Source of the DNA: Bradyrhizobium sp. Arg816 | GTDB taxonomy: Bacteria > Pseudomonadota > Alphaproteobacteria > Rhizobiales > Xanthobacteraceae | Direction: 5' to 3' | Assembly (NCBI RefSeq): GCF_029989365.1 | Contig: NZ_JAPRAQ010000022.1 | Span: 62,001-126,000, forward strand | Length of the DNA stretch: 64,000 bases | Shown here: positions 10,727-20,334 of the stretch, piece by piece | Position numbering within the stretch: position 1 is the first letter of the stretch | Layout: every line of letters begins with the position of its first letter | Notes under the pieces: generated by a model | Database searches by the model: none | Told to the model about the DNA's origin: nothing | What the model saw: only the letters and a program-made list of their open reading frames with translations | Program-made: the position numbers and the translations under genes

Positions 10727-11206
10727 ATGACCCAGGACCATCTCGCCGCATCATCTCCGCTTGCAGAGCACACGCGCCTCGCCGCGTTCGCCGGCGAATG
10801 GAATGGCGAAGAGGTGGTCTTCCCGTCACGCTGGACGGAGGGTGGGCCGGCAACTTCGCATGTCGTCGCCCGCATGGACCTGAACGGATTCTACCTGATC
10901 CAGGATGCTGTCCAGATCCGCGACGGCAAGCAGGTCTTCGCCACCCACGGCCTCTTCACCTACGATCGTGAAGACCGGACCTACAAGTTGTTCTGGTACG
11001 ACTCGCTTGGCTACACGCCGCCCTCGCCCGCCTCCGGCGGCTGGGTCGGCAAGACCCTGACGCTGGTGCGCGGCTCGCTCCGCGGCAATGCGCGCCACGT
11101 CTACGAAATCATCGACGACGATTCCTACTCGTTGAAGATCCAGTTCTCGCCGGACGCGGAAGGCTGGGCCGACGTGCTCACCGGCATCTACCGCCGCATC
11201 CACTGA
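10727..11206 (+). CDS. DUF1579-like protein embedded between sucC and sucD
   Basis: A 159-residue protein with no signal peptide or membrane helix. The pattern [20 protein letters not shown] near the N-terminus, then alternating beta strands ([37 protein letters not shown]), resembles the DUF1579 / lipocalin-like beta-barrel proteins. It begins 4 nt after the sucC stop and ends 33 nt before sucD, so it is surely cotranscribed with them. Function is unknown; codon use matches its neighbours, so there is no sign of recent transfer. Confidence 0.75.
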   Translation: MTQDHLAASSPLAEHTRLAAFAGEWNGEEVVFPSRWTEGGPATSHVVARMDLNGFYLIQDAVQIRDGKQVFATHGLFTYDREDRTYKLFWYDSLGYTPPSPASGGWVGKTLTLVRGSLRGNARHVYEIIDDDSYSLKIQFSPDAEGWADVLTGIYRRIH

Positions 11207-11239
11207 CCTCTCACTCGTTAGTTCGCGAAAGCAGACCTC

Positions 11240-12124
11240 ATGTCCATCCTGATCGACAAGAACACCAAGGTCATCTGCCAGGGCTTCACCGGCAAGAACG
11301 GCACCTTCCACTCGGAGGCCGCGCTTGCCTACGGCACCAAGATGGTCGGCGGCACCTCGCCGGGCAAAGGCGGCGCCACGCATCTGGGCCTGCCGGTGTT
11401 CGACACGGTGCGCGAGGCGCGTGAGAAGACCGGTGCCGATGCGTCGGTGATCTACGTGCCGCCGCCGGGCGCGGCCGATGCGATCTGCGAAGCCATCGAC
11501 GCGGAGATCCCGTTGATCGTCTGCATCACCGAGGGCATTCCTGTCGTCGACATGGTACGCGTGAAGCGCTCGCTGGCCGGCTCCAAGTCGCGCCTGATCG
11601 GGCCGAACTGCCCGGGCGTCATGACCGCCGGCGAGTGCAAGATCGGCATCATGCCCGCCAACATCTTCAAGACCGGCAGCGTTGGCATCGTCTCCCGCTC
11701 CGGCACGCTGACCTATGAAGCCGTGTTCCAGACCTCGCAGGAAGGCCTCGGCCAGACCACCGCGGTCGGCATCGGCGGCGACCCGGTCAAGGGCACCGAG
11801 TTCATCGACGTGCTGGAAATGCTGCTCGCCGACCCCAAGACCGAATCGATCATCATGATCGGCGAGATCGGCGGTTCCGCCGAGGAGGACGCCGCCCAGT
11901 TCCTCAAGGACGAGGCCAAGCGCGGCCGCAAGAAGCCGATGGTCGGTTTCATTGCCGGTGTCACCGCGCCTCCCGGCCGCCGCATGGGCCATGCCGGCGC
12001 GATCATCTCCGGCGGCAAGGGCGACGCCGGTTCCAAGACCGATGCGATGAAATCGGCTGGGATTACAGTGTCGCCGTCTCCCGCCCGCCTCGGTCACACG
12101 CTTGCCGAAAAGTTGAAAGGCTAA
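11240..12124 (+). CDS. sucD: Succinyl-CoA ligase (ADP-forming) alpha subunit
   Basis: A 294-residue alpha subunit carrying the CoA site and the phosphorylated histidine. The CoA-binding opening is [19 protein letters not shown]. The strand-loop [20 protein letters not shown] and the active-site region [19 protein letters not shown] (phospho-His at about residue 251) are intact. It pairs with SucC. Start ATG 11240 follows GAAAGCAGACCTC. Confidence 0.97.
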   Translation: MSILIDKNTKVICQGFTGKNGTFHSEAALAYGTKMVGGTSPGKGGATHLGLPVFDTVREAREKTGADASVIYVPPPGAADAICEAIDAEIPLIVCITEGIPVVDMVRVKRSLAGSKSRLIGPNCPGVMTAGECKIGIMPANIFKTGSVGIVSRSGTLTYEAVFQTSQEGLGQTTAVGIGGDPVKGTEFIDVLEMLLADPKTESIIMIGEIGGSAEEDAAQFLKDEAKRGRKKPMVGFIAGVTAPPGRRMGHAGAIISGGKGDAGSKTDAMKSAGITVSPSPARLGHTLAEKLKG

Positions 12125-12261
12125 TTCACTTCTTCGTACTTTTCCGGGCGAAGTTTCGTAGCAAATAGGATAAATGGTGCCTGTCGCGCTGGGCCTCTGC
12201 CGGGGAGCTCAGCGCCAGCGCCGTTTGTTATGCGCGAACCGAAATCGCCAGGAACTCAAGT

Positions 12262-15231
12262 ATGTCTCGCCAGGACGCGAACGCAGCCTTTGCCCTCTCC
12301 TCCTTTTTGCAGGGCACCAACGCCACCTACATCGACGAAATCTACGCCCGCTACGAGAAGGACCCGTCCTCGGTCGACGCCGAGTGGCAGGAGTTCTTCA
12401 AGAGCCTCAACGACCAGCCCGGCGATATCAGCAAGAACGCCGAAGGCCCGTCCTGGGAGCGCGCCAACTGGCCGCTGACCCCGCAGGACGACCTCACCTC
12501 CGCCCTCGACGGCAACTGGGCCCAGGTCGAGAAGGCGGTCGGTGCCAAGATCGCCGCCAAGGCGCAGGCCCAGGCCGGCAACAAGGGCGCTGATTTCTCG
12601 TCCGCCGACGTGCTCCAGGCCACGCGCGACTCCGTCCGCGCGCTGATGCTGATCCGCTCCTACCGCATGCGCGGCCACTTCCACGCCAAGCTCGATCCGC
12701 TCGGCATCGAAGCCCCGCGCAACCGCGAAGAGCTCGACCCGCGCACCTACGGCTTCAGCGAAGCCGATTTCGACCGCAAGATCTTCCTCGATCATGTGCT
12801 GGGTCTCGAATACGCCACGCTGCGCGAGATCACTGCGATTTGCGAGCGCACCTACTGCCAGACGCTCGGCGTCGAGTTCATGCACATCAGCAACGCCGCG
12901 CAGAAGGCGTGGATCCAGGAGCGCATCGAGGGACCGGACAAGGAAATCTCGTTCACCCGCGAAGGCCGGCGCGCGATCCTGACGAAGCTGGTCGAAGCCG
13001 AAGGCTTCGAGAAGTTCTGCGACACCAAGTTCACCGGCACCAAGCGCTTTGGCCTCGACGGCGGTGAATCGCTGATTCCCGCGCTCGAGCAGATCATCAA
13101 GCGCGGCGGCAATCTCGGCGTGAAGGAAGTCGTGCTCGGCATGCCGCATCGCGGCCGCCTCAACGTGCTGACCCAGGTGATGGGCAAGGCGCACCGCGCG
13201 CTGTTCCATGAATTCAAGGGCGGCTCGGCCAACCCCGATGCGGTCGAAGGCTCCGGCGACGTCAAATATCACCTCGGCGCGTCCTCGGACCGCGAGTTCG
13301 ACGGCAACCGCATCCATCTGTCGCTGACCGCCAACCCCTCGCATCTCGAGATCGTCGATCCCGTGGTGCTCGGCAAGGTCCGCGCCAAGCAGGACCAGCA
13401 CGGCGATCCGCCGGACCAGCGTATCTCGGTGATGCCGCTGCTGATGCATGGCGACGCGGCGTTCGCCGGCCAGGGCGTGGTCGCGGAATGCTTCGGCCTG
13501 TCGGACCTGAAGGGCTACCGCACCGGCGGCTCCGTGCACTTCATCGTCAACAACCAGATCGGCTTCACCACCTATCCGCGTTACTCGCGCTCCTCGCCCT
13601 ATCCGTCTGACGTGGCGAAGATGATCGACGCGCCGATCTTCCACGTGAACGGCGACGATCCGGAAGCCGTCGTGTTCGCGGCCAAGGTCGCGACCGAATT
13701 CCGGCAGAAATTCCACAAGCCCGTCGTCATCGACATGTTCTGCTACCGCAGGCATGGCCATAACGAAGGCGACGAGCCGGCTTTCACCCAGCCGGTGATG
13801 TACAAGAGGATCGCGGCGCATCCGTCGACGCTCGAGCTCTACGCCCGCCGCCTGATCAGCGAAGGCGTGATGACTGAGGGCGAGGTCGACAAGGCCAAGG
13901 CCGACTGGCGCGCGCGCCTCGATGCCGAGTTCGAGGCCGGCACCTCCTACAAGCCGAACAAGGCCGACTGGCTCGACGGCAAGTGGTCCGGCTTCAAGAT
14001 CGCCGACCAGGAAGAGGATGCGCGCCGCGGCGTCACCGGCGTCGACACCGCCGAGCTGAAGGAAATCGGCCGCAAGATCACCAAGGTGCCGGATGGCTTC
14101 CGCGTCCACCGCACCATCCAGCGCTTCCTCGACAACCGCGCCAAGGCAATCGACACCGGCGCCGGCATCGATTGGGCGACCGGCGAGGCACTGGCGTTCT
14201 GCACGCTGCTCAACGAGAACCACCATGTCCGCCTGTCGGGTCAGGATTCCGAGCGCGGCACCTTCTCGCAGCGCCATTCGGTGCTGATCGACCAGGAAGA
14301 CGAGAGCCGCTACACGCCGTTCAACCATCTCGGCCACGAGCAGGGCCATTACGAGGTCATCAACTCGCTGCTGTCGGAAGAAGCCGTGCTCGGCTTCGAA
14401 TACGGCTACTCGCTCGCCGAGCCGAACACGCTGACCCTGTGGGAAGCCCAGTTCGGCGACTTCGCCAACGGTGCGCAGGTCGTGTTCGACCAGTTCATCT
14501 CCTCGGGCGAGCGCAAATGGCTGCGCATGTCCGGCCTCGTCTGCCTCTTGCCGCATGGCTATGAGGGTCAGGGACCGGAGCACTCCTCCGCGCGTCTGGA
14601 GCGTTATCTGCAGATGTGTGCCGAAGACAACATGCAGGTGGTCTACCCGACCACGCCGGCGAACTACTTCCACGTGCTGCGCCGCCAGCTTCATCGCGAG
14701 ATCCGCAAGCCGCTGATCCTGATGACGCCGAAGTCGCTGCTGCGCCACAAGCGGGCGGTGTCGCGTCTCGAGGAGCTCGCGAAGGGAACGACCTTCCACC
14801 GCATCCTCTATGATGACGCCCAGATGCTGCCGAACGAGGCGATCAAGCTCGTCCCCGACGAGAAGGTCCGCCGCATCGTGCTCTGCTCCGGCAAGGTCTA
14901 TTACGACCTCTACGAGGAGCGCGAGAAGCGCGGCATCGACGACATCTACCTGATGCGCGTCGAGCAGCTTTATCCGGTGCCGCTGAAGGCGCTGGTAGCC
15001 GAGCTGTCGCGCTTCAAGAAGGCTGAAGTGGTGTGGTGCCAGGAAGAGCCCCGCAACATGGGTGCCTGGCACTTCATCGAGCCCTATCTGGAATGGGTGC
15101 TGAACCAGGTGAACGGTGTGAGCCGGCGTCCGCGTTATGTCGGCCGCGCCGCTTCCGCCGCGACCGCCACTGGTCTGATGTCCAAGCATCAGGCGCAGTT
15201 GAAGGCGTTCCTGGACGAAGCACTGAGCTGA
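12262..15231 (+). CDS. sucA: 2-oxoglutarate dehydrogenase E1 component
   Basis: A 989-residue thiamine-diphosphate E1 that decarboxylates 2-oxoglutarate and passes the succinyl group to SucB. The N-terminal E2-binding helix is FALSSFLQGTNATYIDEIYA. The ThDP region includes GMPHRGRLNVL, the diphosphate-binding GDAAFAGQGVVAE and NNQIGFTT. The transketolase-like half has GYSLAEPNTLTLWEAQFGDF and LLPHGYEGQGPEHSSARLER. Start ATG 12262 follows AGGAACTCAAGT. It heads the sucAB-lpd group. Confidence 0.97.
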   Translation: MSRQDANAAFALSSFLQGTNATYIDEIYARYEKDPSSVDAEWQEFFKSLNDQPGDISKNAEGPSWERANWPLTPQDDLTSALDGNWAQVEKAVGAKIAAKAQAQAGNKGADFSSADVLQATRDSVRALMLIRSYRMRGHFHAKLDPLGIEAPRNREELDPRTYGFSEADFDRKIFLDHVLGLEYATLREITAICERTYCQTLGVEFMHISNAAQKAWIQERIEGPDKEISFTREGRRAILTKLVEAEGFEKFCDTKFTGTKRFGLDGGESLIPALEQIIKRGGNLGVKEVVLGMPHRGRLNVLTQVMGKAHRALFHEFKGGSANPDAVEGSGDVKYHLGASSDREFDGNRIHLSLTANPSHLEIVDPVVLGKVRAKQDQHGDPPDQRISVMPLLMHGDAAFAGQGVVAECFGLSDLKGYRTGGSVHFIVNNQIGFTTYPRYSRSSPYPSDVAKMIDAPIFHVNGDDPEAVVFAAKVATEFRQKFHKPVVIDMFCYRRHGHNEGDEPAFTQPVMYKRIAAHPSTLELYARRLISEGVMTEGEVDKAKADWRARLDAEFEAGTSYKPNKADWLDGKWSGFKIADQEEDARRGVTGVDTAELKEIGRKITKVPDGFRVHRTIQRFLDNRAKAIDTGAGIDWATGEALAFCTLLNENHHVRLSGQDSERGTFSQRHSVLIDQEDESRYTPFNHLGHEQGHYEVINSLLSEEAVLGFEYGYSLAEPNTLTLWEAQFGDFANGAQVVFDQFISSGERKWLRMSGLVCLLPHGYEGQGPEHSSARLERYLQMCAEDNMQVVYPTTPANYFHVLRRQLHREIRKPLILMTPKSLLRHKRAVSRLEELAKGTTFHRILYDDAQMLPNEAIKLVPDEKVRRIVLCSGKVYYDLYEEREKRGIDDIYLMRVEQLYPVPLKALVAELSRFKKAEVVWCQEEPRNMGAWHFIEPYLEWVLNQVNGVSRRPRYVGRAASAATATGLMSKHQAQLKAFLDEALS

Positions 15232-15247
15232 TCTTTCTGAACCGCGT

Positions 15248-15289
15248 CATGCCCCGCCTCGTGCGCAATTGCGCACTGGAGCGGGGCAT
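15248..15289. repeat. Short palindromic repeat between sucA and sucB
   Basis: CATGCCCCGC...GCGGGGCAT arms enclose the 14-bp perfect palindrome TGCGCAATTGCGCA, a core also found inside the repeat at 8102-8226. Its position within an operon suggests an mRNA processing or stability element rather than a full terminator. Confidence 0.7.
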
Positions 15290-15408
15290 CCGGTACGCCG
15301 CGACGTCCGTGCAGAGTACGAACGTCCGGCTTGCTGGATGGCTTGCCTTTCGCAGGCCGATGACGACCGAATTTTTGACCGCACCGGCGATCCCTTAAGG
15401 AAAAGACC

Positions 15409-16647
15409 ATGACTGAAATTCGTGTGCCGACGCTCGGCGAATCCGTCACCGAGGCCACCATCGGCCGCTGGTTCAAGAAGGCCGGCGATCCCGTCGCCGT
15501 CGACGAGCCCTTGGTGGAGCTCGAGACCGACAAGGTCACCATCGAGGTCCCGGCGCCCTCCGCCGGCACGCTGAGCGAGATCGTTGCCGCCGATGGCGCG
15601 ACCGTTGCTGTGGGCGCGCTGCTCGGCCAGATCACGGATGGTGCCGGTGCTGCGAAGCCCGCTGCTGCTCCCGCGAAGCCCGCCGCCGCTCCGGCCGCAG
15701 CTGCTCCCGCGCCGGCTCCCGCTGCTGCGAAGGCGGCGCCGGCTGACGCCCCGCTGGCCCCGTCCGTGCGAAAGCTGTCGGCCGAGACCGGCATCGACGC
15801 TTCGACCGTTCCGGGCTCCGGCAAGGACGGTCGCGTCACCAAGGGCGACATGCTCGCCGCGATCGAGCGTGCGGCCTCGGCGCCGACCCCGGTCAACCAG
15901 CCCGCCGCCGCCGTCCAGGTCCGCGCGCCGTCGCCGGCCGATGACGCCGCCCGCGAAGAGCGCGTCAAGATGACCCGCCTGCGCCAGACCATCGCGCGCC
16001 GCCTCAAGGACGTGCAGAACACCGCGGCCATGCTGACGACCTTCAACGAGGTCGACATGACCAACGTCATGGCACTGCGCGCCCACTACAAGGATGCGTT
16101 CGAGAAGAAGCACGGCTCGAAGCTCGGCTTCATGGGCTTCTTCACCAAGGCCGTCGTGCAGGCGCTGAAGGATATCCCGGCGGTCAACGCCGAGATCGAC
16201 GGCACCGATCTGATCTACAAGAACTACTACCACATCGGCGTCGCCGTCGGCACCGACAAGGGCCTCGTCGTGCCCGTGGTGCGCGACTGCGACAACAAGT
16301 CGATCGCCGACATCGAGAAGGGCATCGCCGATTTCGGCCGCCGCGCCCGTGACGGCCAGCTCAAGATCGACGAGATGCAGGGCGGCACCTTCACCATCAC
16401 CAATGGCGGCATCTACGGCTCGCTGATGTCGACCCCGATCCTGAACGCGCCGCAGTCCGGCATCCTCGGCATGCACAAGATCCAGGAGCGGCCGATGGTC
16501 GTCGCCGGCAAGATCGAGGTGCGCCCGATGATGTATCTGGCGCTGTCCTACGATCACCGCGTCATCGACGGCAAGGAAGCCGTCACCTTCCTGGTCCGCG
16601 TCAAGGAGAGCCTGGAAGATCCGGCGCGCCTGGTGCTCGATCTCTGA
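15409..16647 (+). CDS. sucB: Dihydrolipoyllysine-residue succinyltransferase (E2)
   Basis: A 412-residue E2 core of the 2-oxoglutarate dehydrogenase complex. One lipoyl domain (residues ~1-76) carries the lipoylated Lys42 in [10 protein letters not shown] flexible Ala/Pro linker spans ~86-118. A peripheral-subunit-binding domain is seen in [20 protein letters not shown] followed by GRVTKGDML. The catalytic domain ends in [13 protein letters not shown] (His383, Asp387). The gene lies downstream of sucA and upstream of the SDR and lpd genes, so the whole complex is encoded together. Confidence 0.97.
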   Translation: MTEIRVPTLGESVTEATIGRWFKKAGDPVAVDEPLVELETDKVTIEVPAPSAGTLSEIVAADGATVAVGALLGQITDGAGAAKPAAAPAKPAAAPAAAAPAPAPAAAKAAPADAPLAPSVRKLSAETGIDASTVPGSGKDGRVTKGDMLAAIERAASAPTPVNQPAAAVQVRAPSPADDAAREERVKMTRLRQTIARRLKDVQNTAAMLTTFNEVDMTNVMALRAHYKDAFEKKHGSKLGFMGFFTKAVVQALKDIPAVNAEIDGTDLIYKNYYHIGVAVGTDKGLVVPVVRDCDNKSIADIEKGIADFGRRARDGQLKIDEMQGGTFTITNGGIYGSLMSTPILNAPQSGILGMHKIQERPMVVAGKIEVRPMMYLALSYDHRVIDGKEAVTFLVRVKESLEDPARLVLDL

Positions 16648-16664
16648 TCCCTAAAGCTCTGCGA

Positions 16665-16692
16665 GCGCCGTCGCCTTATCGTGCGACGGCGC
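16665..16692. other. Intercistronic hairpin between sucB and the SDR gene
   Basis: A perfect 10-bp stem GCGCCGTCGC (16665-16674) / GCGACGGCGC (16683-16692) with an 8-nt loop and no T tract. It may set differential expression of sucB relative to downstream genes; this is inference. Confidence 0.6.
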
Positions 16693-16714
16693 GTCTCGAA
16701 CCATGGAGGCGCGC

Positions 16715-17464
16715 GTGACCGATAAAGTCGTTGTCATCACCGGCGGCAGCCGCGGCATCGGGCGGGCGACCGCGATCGCGGCAGCCGCGCGCGGCTTTCG
16801 CGTCGTGGTCGGCTATGCCAGCAACAAGACCGCCGCCGACGAGGTCGTCGCGCAGATCGCCGCCAGCAACGGCAAGGCCATCGCGGTGAAATGCGATGTC
16901 GCCGAGGAAAGCGACATCATCGAGCTGTTCAAGGCTGCCGACAAGTTCGGCACGCTCGGTGCGCTCGTCAACAATGGCGGCATCGTCGGCCAGAGTGGCG
17001 TGCGCGTCGACGAGATGTCGGCGGAGCGCATCCGGCGCGTGATGGCGGTCAACGTCACCGGCTCGATCCTCTGCGCGCGCGAAGCGGTGAAGCGGATGTC
17101 GACCAAGCACGGCGGCCAGGGCGGCGTCATCGTCAATCTGTCATCAGTCGCTGCCAGACTTGGTGCGCCGAATACCTATGTCGACTACGCGGCGTCCAAG
17201 GGCGCGATCGATTCCTTCACCGTCGGCCTCGGCTATGAGGTCGCAGGCGAAGGCATTCGTGTCGCGGGCATCCGCCCAGGCCTGATCGACACCGAAATCC
17301 ACGCCGCCGGAGGCGAGCCCGACCGCGCCCATCGTCTGGCCCATATGGTGCCGATGAAGCGCGTCGGTACCGCCGACGAAATCGCCAATGCCATCGTCTG
17401 GCTGATGTCGGACGAAGCCTCCTATGTCACCTCGGCCATTCTCGATGTGTCCGGTGGACGCTGA
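16715..17464 (+). CDS. Short-chain dehydrogenase/reductase (YgfF-like)
   Basis: A 249-residue classical SDR oxidoreductase. The cofactor motif is TGGSRGIGRATAIAAA, the acidic loop CDVAEESDI, the structural motif NNGGIVGQ (NNAG in most SDRs), and the catalytic Ser and Tyr-x3-Lys are in SVAARLG and YVDYAASKGA. GTG 16715 is chosen because GGAGG sits five bases upstream (within ATGGAGGCGCGCGTG); ATG 16703 is the alternative. It lies between sucB and lpd and is probably cotranscribed. The substrate is unknown; E. coli YgfF is the closest named relative I recognise. Confidence 0.88.
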   Translation: MTDKVVVITGGSRGIGRATAIAAAARGFRVVVGYASNKTAADEVVAQIAASNGKAIAVKCDVAEESDIIELFKAADKFGTLGALVNNGGIVGQSGVRVDEMSAERIRRVMAVNVTGSILCAREAVKRMSTKHGGQGGVIVNLSSVAARLGAPNTYVDYAASKGAIDSFTVGLGYEVAGEGIRVAGIRPGLIDTEIHAAGGEPDRAHRLAHMVPMKRVGTADEIANAIVWLMSDEASYVTSAILDVSGGR

Positions 17465-17521
17465 CGCGCCGCGCGGACGCTGACACATCCCCATCACGCT
17501 AAACTCACGGGACTTTCTCTC

Positions 17522-18922
17522 ATGGCTACCTACGATCTCGTCGTCATCGGCACCGGACCGGGCGGTTATGTCTGCGCGGTGCGCGCAAGCCAGCTCGGCA
17601 TGAAGGTCGCCGTGGTCGAAAAGAACGCCACGCTCGGCGGCACCTGTCTCAATGTCGGCTGCATGCCGTCGAAGGCGCTGCTGCACGCGTCCGAAATGTT
17701 CGAGGAAGCCGGGCACTCCTTCGCCAAGATGGGTGTTTCCGTTTCCGCGCCGAAGCTCGAGCTTCCAGCGATGATGAACTTCAAGCAGCAGGGCATCGAC
17801 GGCAACGTCAAGGGCGTCGAGTTCCTGATGAAGAAGAACAAGATCGACGTGCTCAAGGGCACCGGCAAGATTTTGGGCACCGGCAAGGTCGAAGTGTCCG
17901 CCGATGGCAAATCGCAGGTGGTCGACACGAAGAGCATCGTGATTGCGACCGGCTCCGACATCGCGCGCCTCAAGGGCATCGAGATCGACGAGAAGCGCAT
18001 CGTGTCGTCGACCGGCGCGCTGTCGCTGGACAAGGTCCCCGGCAAGCTCTTGATCGTCGGCGCCGGCGTGATCGGCCTCGAGCTCGGCTCGGTGTGGAAG
18101 CGGCTCGGCGCTGAAGTCGTCGTCGTCGAATTCCTCGATCGCATCCTGCCCGGCATGGACGGCGAAATCGCCAAGCAATTCCAGCGCATCCTTGAAAAGC
18201 AGGGCTTTGCGTTCAAGCTTGGCGCCAAGGTCACGGCCGTCGACACTTCCGGTAAGTCGCTGAAGGCAACCATCGAGCCCGCGGCCGGCGGAGCCGCGGA
18301 GACACTGGAAGCCGACGTCGTTCTCGTCTGCATCGGCCGCGTGCCGTACACGGATGGGCTCGGCCTGAAGGAAGCTGGCGTGGCGCTGGACAATCGCGGC
18401 CGCGTGCAGATCGATCCGCATTTCGCCACCAGCGTGAAGGGCGTCTATGCCATCGGCGACGTCGTCGCGGGCCCGATGCTCGCGCACAAGGCCGAGGATG
18501 AAGGCGTAGCCGTTGCGGAGATCATCGCAGGGCAGGCCGGCCACGTGAACTACGACGTTATCCCAGGCGTCGTGTATACCACACCGGAAGTATCCTCCGT
18601 CGGCAAGACCGAGGAGGAGCTGAAGCAGGCCGGTCAGGCGTATACCGTCGGGAAGTTTCCCTTTACCGCCAACGGCCGCTCCAAGGTCAACCAGACCACC
18701 GACGGCTTCGTGAAGATTCTCGCAGATGCGAAGACCGATCGCGTGCTCGGCGTGCACATTATCGGCATCGAAGCCGGCGAAATGATCCATGAAGCCTGCG
18801 TTCTCATGGAGTTTGGCGGCAGCGCGGAAGATCTCGCGCGCACCTGCCACGCGCATCCGACCCGCTCGGAGGCCATCAAGGAAGCCGCGCTTGCGGTGGG
18901 CAAGCGGGCCATCCATATGTAG
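17522..18922 (+). CDS. lpdA: Dihydrolipoyl dehydrogenase (E3)
   Basis: A 466-residue flavoprotein disulfide reductase that reoxidises dihydrolipoamide on SucB. The FAD motif is [14 protein letters not shown], the redox-active disulfide Cys42/Cys47 is in [13 protein letters not shown], the NAD motif is [16 protein letters not shown], the second FAD motif is [20 protein letters not shown], and the C-terminal catalytic pair is in HAHPTRSEA (His445). It completes the sucAB-lpd set, so this copy most likely serves 2-oxoglutarate dehydrogenase; a separate E3 for pyruvate dehydrogenase would lie elsewhere. Confidence 0.96.
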   Translation: MATYDLVVIGTGPGGYVCAVRASQLGMKVAVVEKNATLGGTCLNVGCMPSKALLHASEMFEEAGHSFAKMGVSVSAPKLELPAMMNFKQQGIDGNVKGVEFLMKKNKIDVLKGTGKILGTGKVEVSADGKSQVVDTKSIVIATGSDIARLKGIEIDEKRIVSSTGALSLDKVPGKLLIVGAGVIGLELGSVWKRLGAEVVVVEFLDRILPGMDGEIAKQFQRILEKQGFAFKLGAKVTAVDTSGKSLKATIEPAAGGAAETLEADVVLVCIGRVPYTDGLGLKEAGVALDNRGRVQIDPHFATSVKGVYAIGDVVAGPMLAHKAEDEGVAVAEIIAGQAGHVNYDVIPGVVYTTPEVSSVGKTEEELKQAGQAYTVGKFPFTANGRSKVNQTTDGFVKILADAKTDRVLGVHIIGIEAGEMIHEACVLMEFGGSAEDLARTCHAHPTRSEAIKEAALAVGKRAIHM

Positions 18923-18955
18923 GCGACGCGCCTAGCCGAATCGGGCGGGAAACAC

Positions 18956-19486
18956 ATGCTGCGCCGCCTACTTCAACCGGTCTGGGTCCTGCTGGCGATC
19001 ATCTTCCTGATCGAAGCTTGGCTGTGGGACCATCTCGAGCCGATCGTCGCGCGGGTTGTCGCAGCCATCCCGCTCGCACGTTTCAAGCAATGGTTGACGG
19101 AGCGCGTCGATGCGCTGCCGCCGGCCATGACGCTGATCGTGTTCGCGGTGCCGATCATCCCGCTGTTTCCGCTCAAGCTGATCGGCCTGTATCTGCTCAC
19201 GCATGAATACTGGCTGACCGGCGTATCCACGTTTCTGTTCGCAAAGCTGCTCGGCGTCGGCGTCACTGCGTTCGTGTTCGACGTGACGCGCGACAAGCTG
19301 ATGGAGATGCACTGGTTCGAGCGGCTCTACGATCTCGTGATGAAGCTGCGCGCCAGGGCCGCCGAGCTGGTCGACCCGATCAAGCACCGCATCCGCGAGC
19401 TGATCGCCGGCAACGGCGAGGGCTGGTCCGTCCGCACGCTCCGCCTGATCCAGCGCTTTCGCAAGAGCGTGCACCAGGCGCGCTGA
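18956..19486 (+). CDS. Small inner-membrane protein of unknown function
   Basis: A 176-residue protein with an N-terminal helix (WVLLAIIFLIEAWLW, residues ~9-23), two further membrane segments (LIVFAVPIIPLFPLKLIGLY and VSTFLFAKLLGVGVTAFVF), and a basic, amphipathic C-terminal third (LRARAAELVDPIKHRIREL, TLRLIQRFRKSVHQAR) likely in the cytoplasm. It starts 33 nt after lpd and probably shares its transcript. I do not recognise a named family; similar proteins occur next to lpd in related genomes as far as I recall, but I cannot verify this here. Confidence 0.7.
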   Translation: MLRRLLQPVWVLLAIIFLIEAWLWDHLEPIVARVVAAIPLARFKQWLTERVDALPPAMTLIVFAVPIIPLFPLKLIGLYLLTHEYWLTGVSTFLFAKLLGVGVTAFVFDVTRDKLMEMHWFERLYDLVMKLRARAAELVDPIKHRIRELIAGNGEGWSVRTLRLIQRFRKSVHQAR

Positions 19487-19513
19487 ACGCGGTGGTGACG
19501 GCGCCGCATACTT

Positions 19514-19620
19514 GGTGTCATCGCCCGGCTTGACCGGGCGATCCAGTATTCCAGAGACGTCAATCGAATACGGAGAAGCTGCGGCGTACTGGATGCCCCG
19601 CTTTCGCGGGGCATGACACC
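19514..19620. repeat. Double-hairpin palindromic repeat (GGTGTCAT...ATGACACC)
   Basis: Outer arms GGTGTCA and TGACACC enclose two local hairpins, CGCCCGG/CCGGGCG and GCCCCGC/GCGGGGC, separated by a direct/inverted core with GTATT and AATAC. It sits between convergent genes (membrane protein plus, DUF4337 minus) and could terminate both. Confidence 0.8.
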
Positions 19621-19658
19621 GTCGATGTTGTTGGCCTTATGCGCCCCGCATCAGCCCC

Positions 19659-20246
19659 TCAATGCAGATGCACCAGATGCGGCCACCACAGGCCGAGCGC
19701 GGTCATGAGGAGGCCGGCCAGCGTCAGGATGCCGCCGACATAAGCGAGCGCGATGATGCCGGTGATGATGGTGGCCGAGGCCAGCACGATGCCGATCTGG
19801 AAGGCGGCGGAGGCCAGCTCGAAATGATGATATTTCGCGGTCGCCTCGTCGCGCTCGTGCTCGGCGTGCTTGGCCTTCTCGGCAAGCTGCTCGGTGCCTT
19901 CGCCGGTCTCGGGCTCGGAGCGGTAGCGCTGCGCGGTCTTGGTCCAGTCGTCGACCTGCTTCTGCACCGCCGGCTTCTGAGCCTCGTCGGCGGCGGCGAG
20001 CGTGAGCTTGCCCTGCTCGGATGCGGTCAGCACCACGGTGCGGCGGATGGTCTTGGCCTGGAAGAACGCCCAGAGATTGGCGGACTCGACGTTCTTGCTG
20101 ATCGATTCGGTCTGGGCGCCCTTGCCGAGCGTCTCGGAGATCGCCAGGAACAGAGCCAGCACGGCGATCAGGAGGGCAATCTTCTTGTTCGAGCCGGACG
20201 CGTGCTCGGCGTGCTCGGCATGCTCCATGCTTTCATGTGCGCTCAT
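19659..20246 (-). CDS. DUF4337-like membrane protein with His/Glu/Ala repeats
   Basis: A 195-residue protein starting at ATG 20246 behind a strong AGGAGG. The N-terminus has the tandem triplet-like repeat EHAEHAEHAS, then one membrane helix (IALLIAVLALFLAISETLG). A coiled, charged segment follows (~60-130), and two C-terminal helices (IGIVLASATIITGIIALAYV and ILTLAGLLMTALGLWWPHL) end in HLVHLH. This layout fits the DUF4337 family. The His/Glu-rich ends could bind metal, which is speculative. Function unknown; it stands apart from xerC by 88 nt. Confidence 0.75.
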   Translation of the reverse strand: MSAHESMEHAEHAEHASGSNKKIALLIAVLALFLAISETLGKGAQTESISKNVESANLWAFFQAKTIRRTVVLTASEQGKLTLAAADEAQKPAVQKQVDDWTKTAQRYRSEPETGEGTEQLAEKAKHAEHERDEATAKYHHFELASAAFQIGIVLASATIITGIIALAYVGGILTLAGLLMTALGLWWPHLVHLH

Positions 20247-20334
20247 AAACCCCTCCTGCTGTGGTTCCCAACGATTGACCGAACCGCGGGCGCCGCGCAA
20301 GAGGCACGCGCGCTATGACAGCTTCATGTCAGCT

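Noticed and set aside
12256-15189. 977-codon open frame antisense to sucA
   Set aside because: Shadow of a GC-rich gene: the codon bias of sucA suppresses stops on the opposite strand. The translation is low-complexity Arg/Ala/Asp/His-rich and has no domain or ribosome-binding site.
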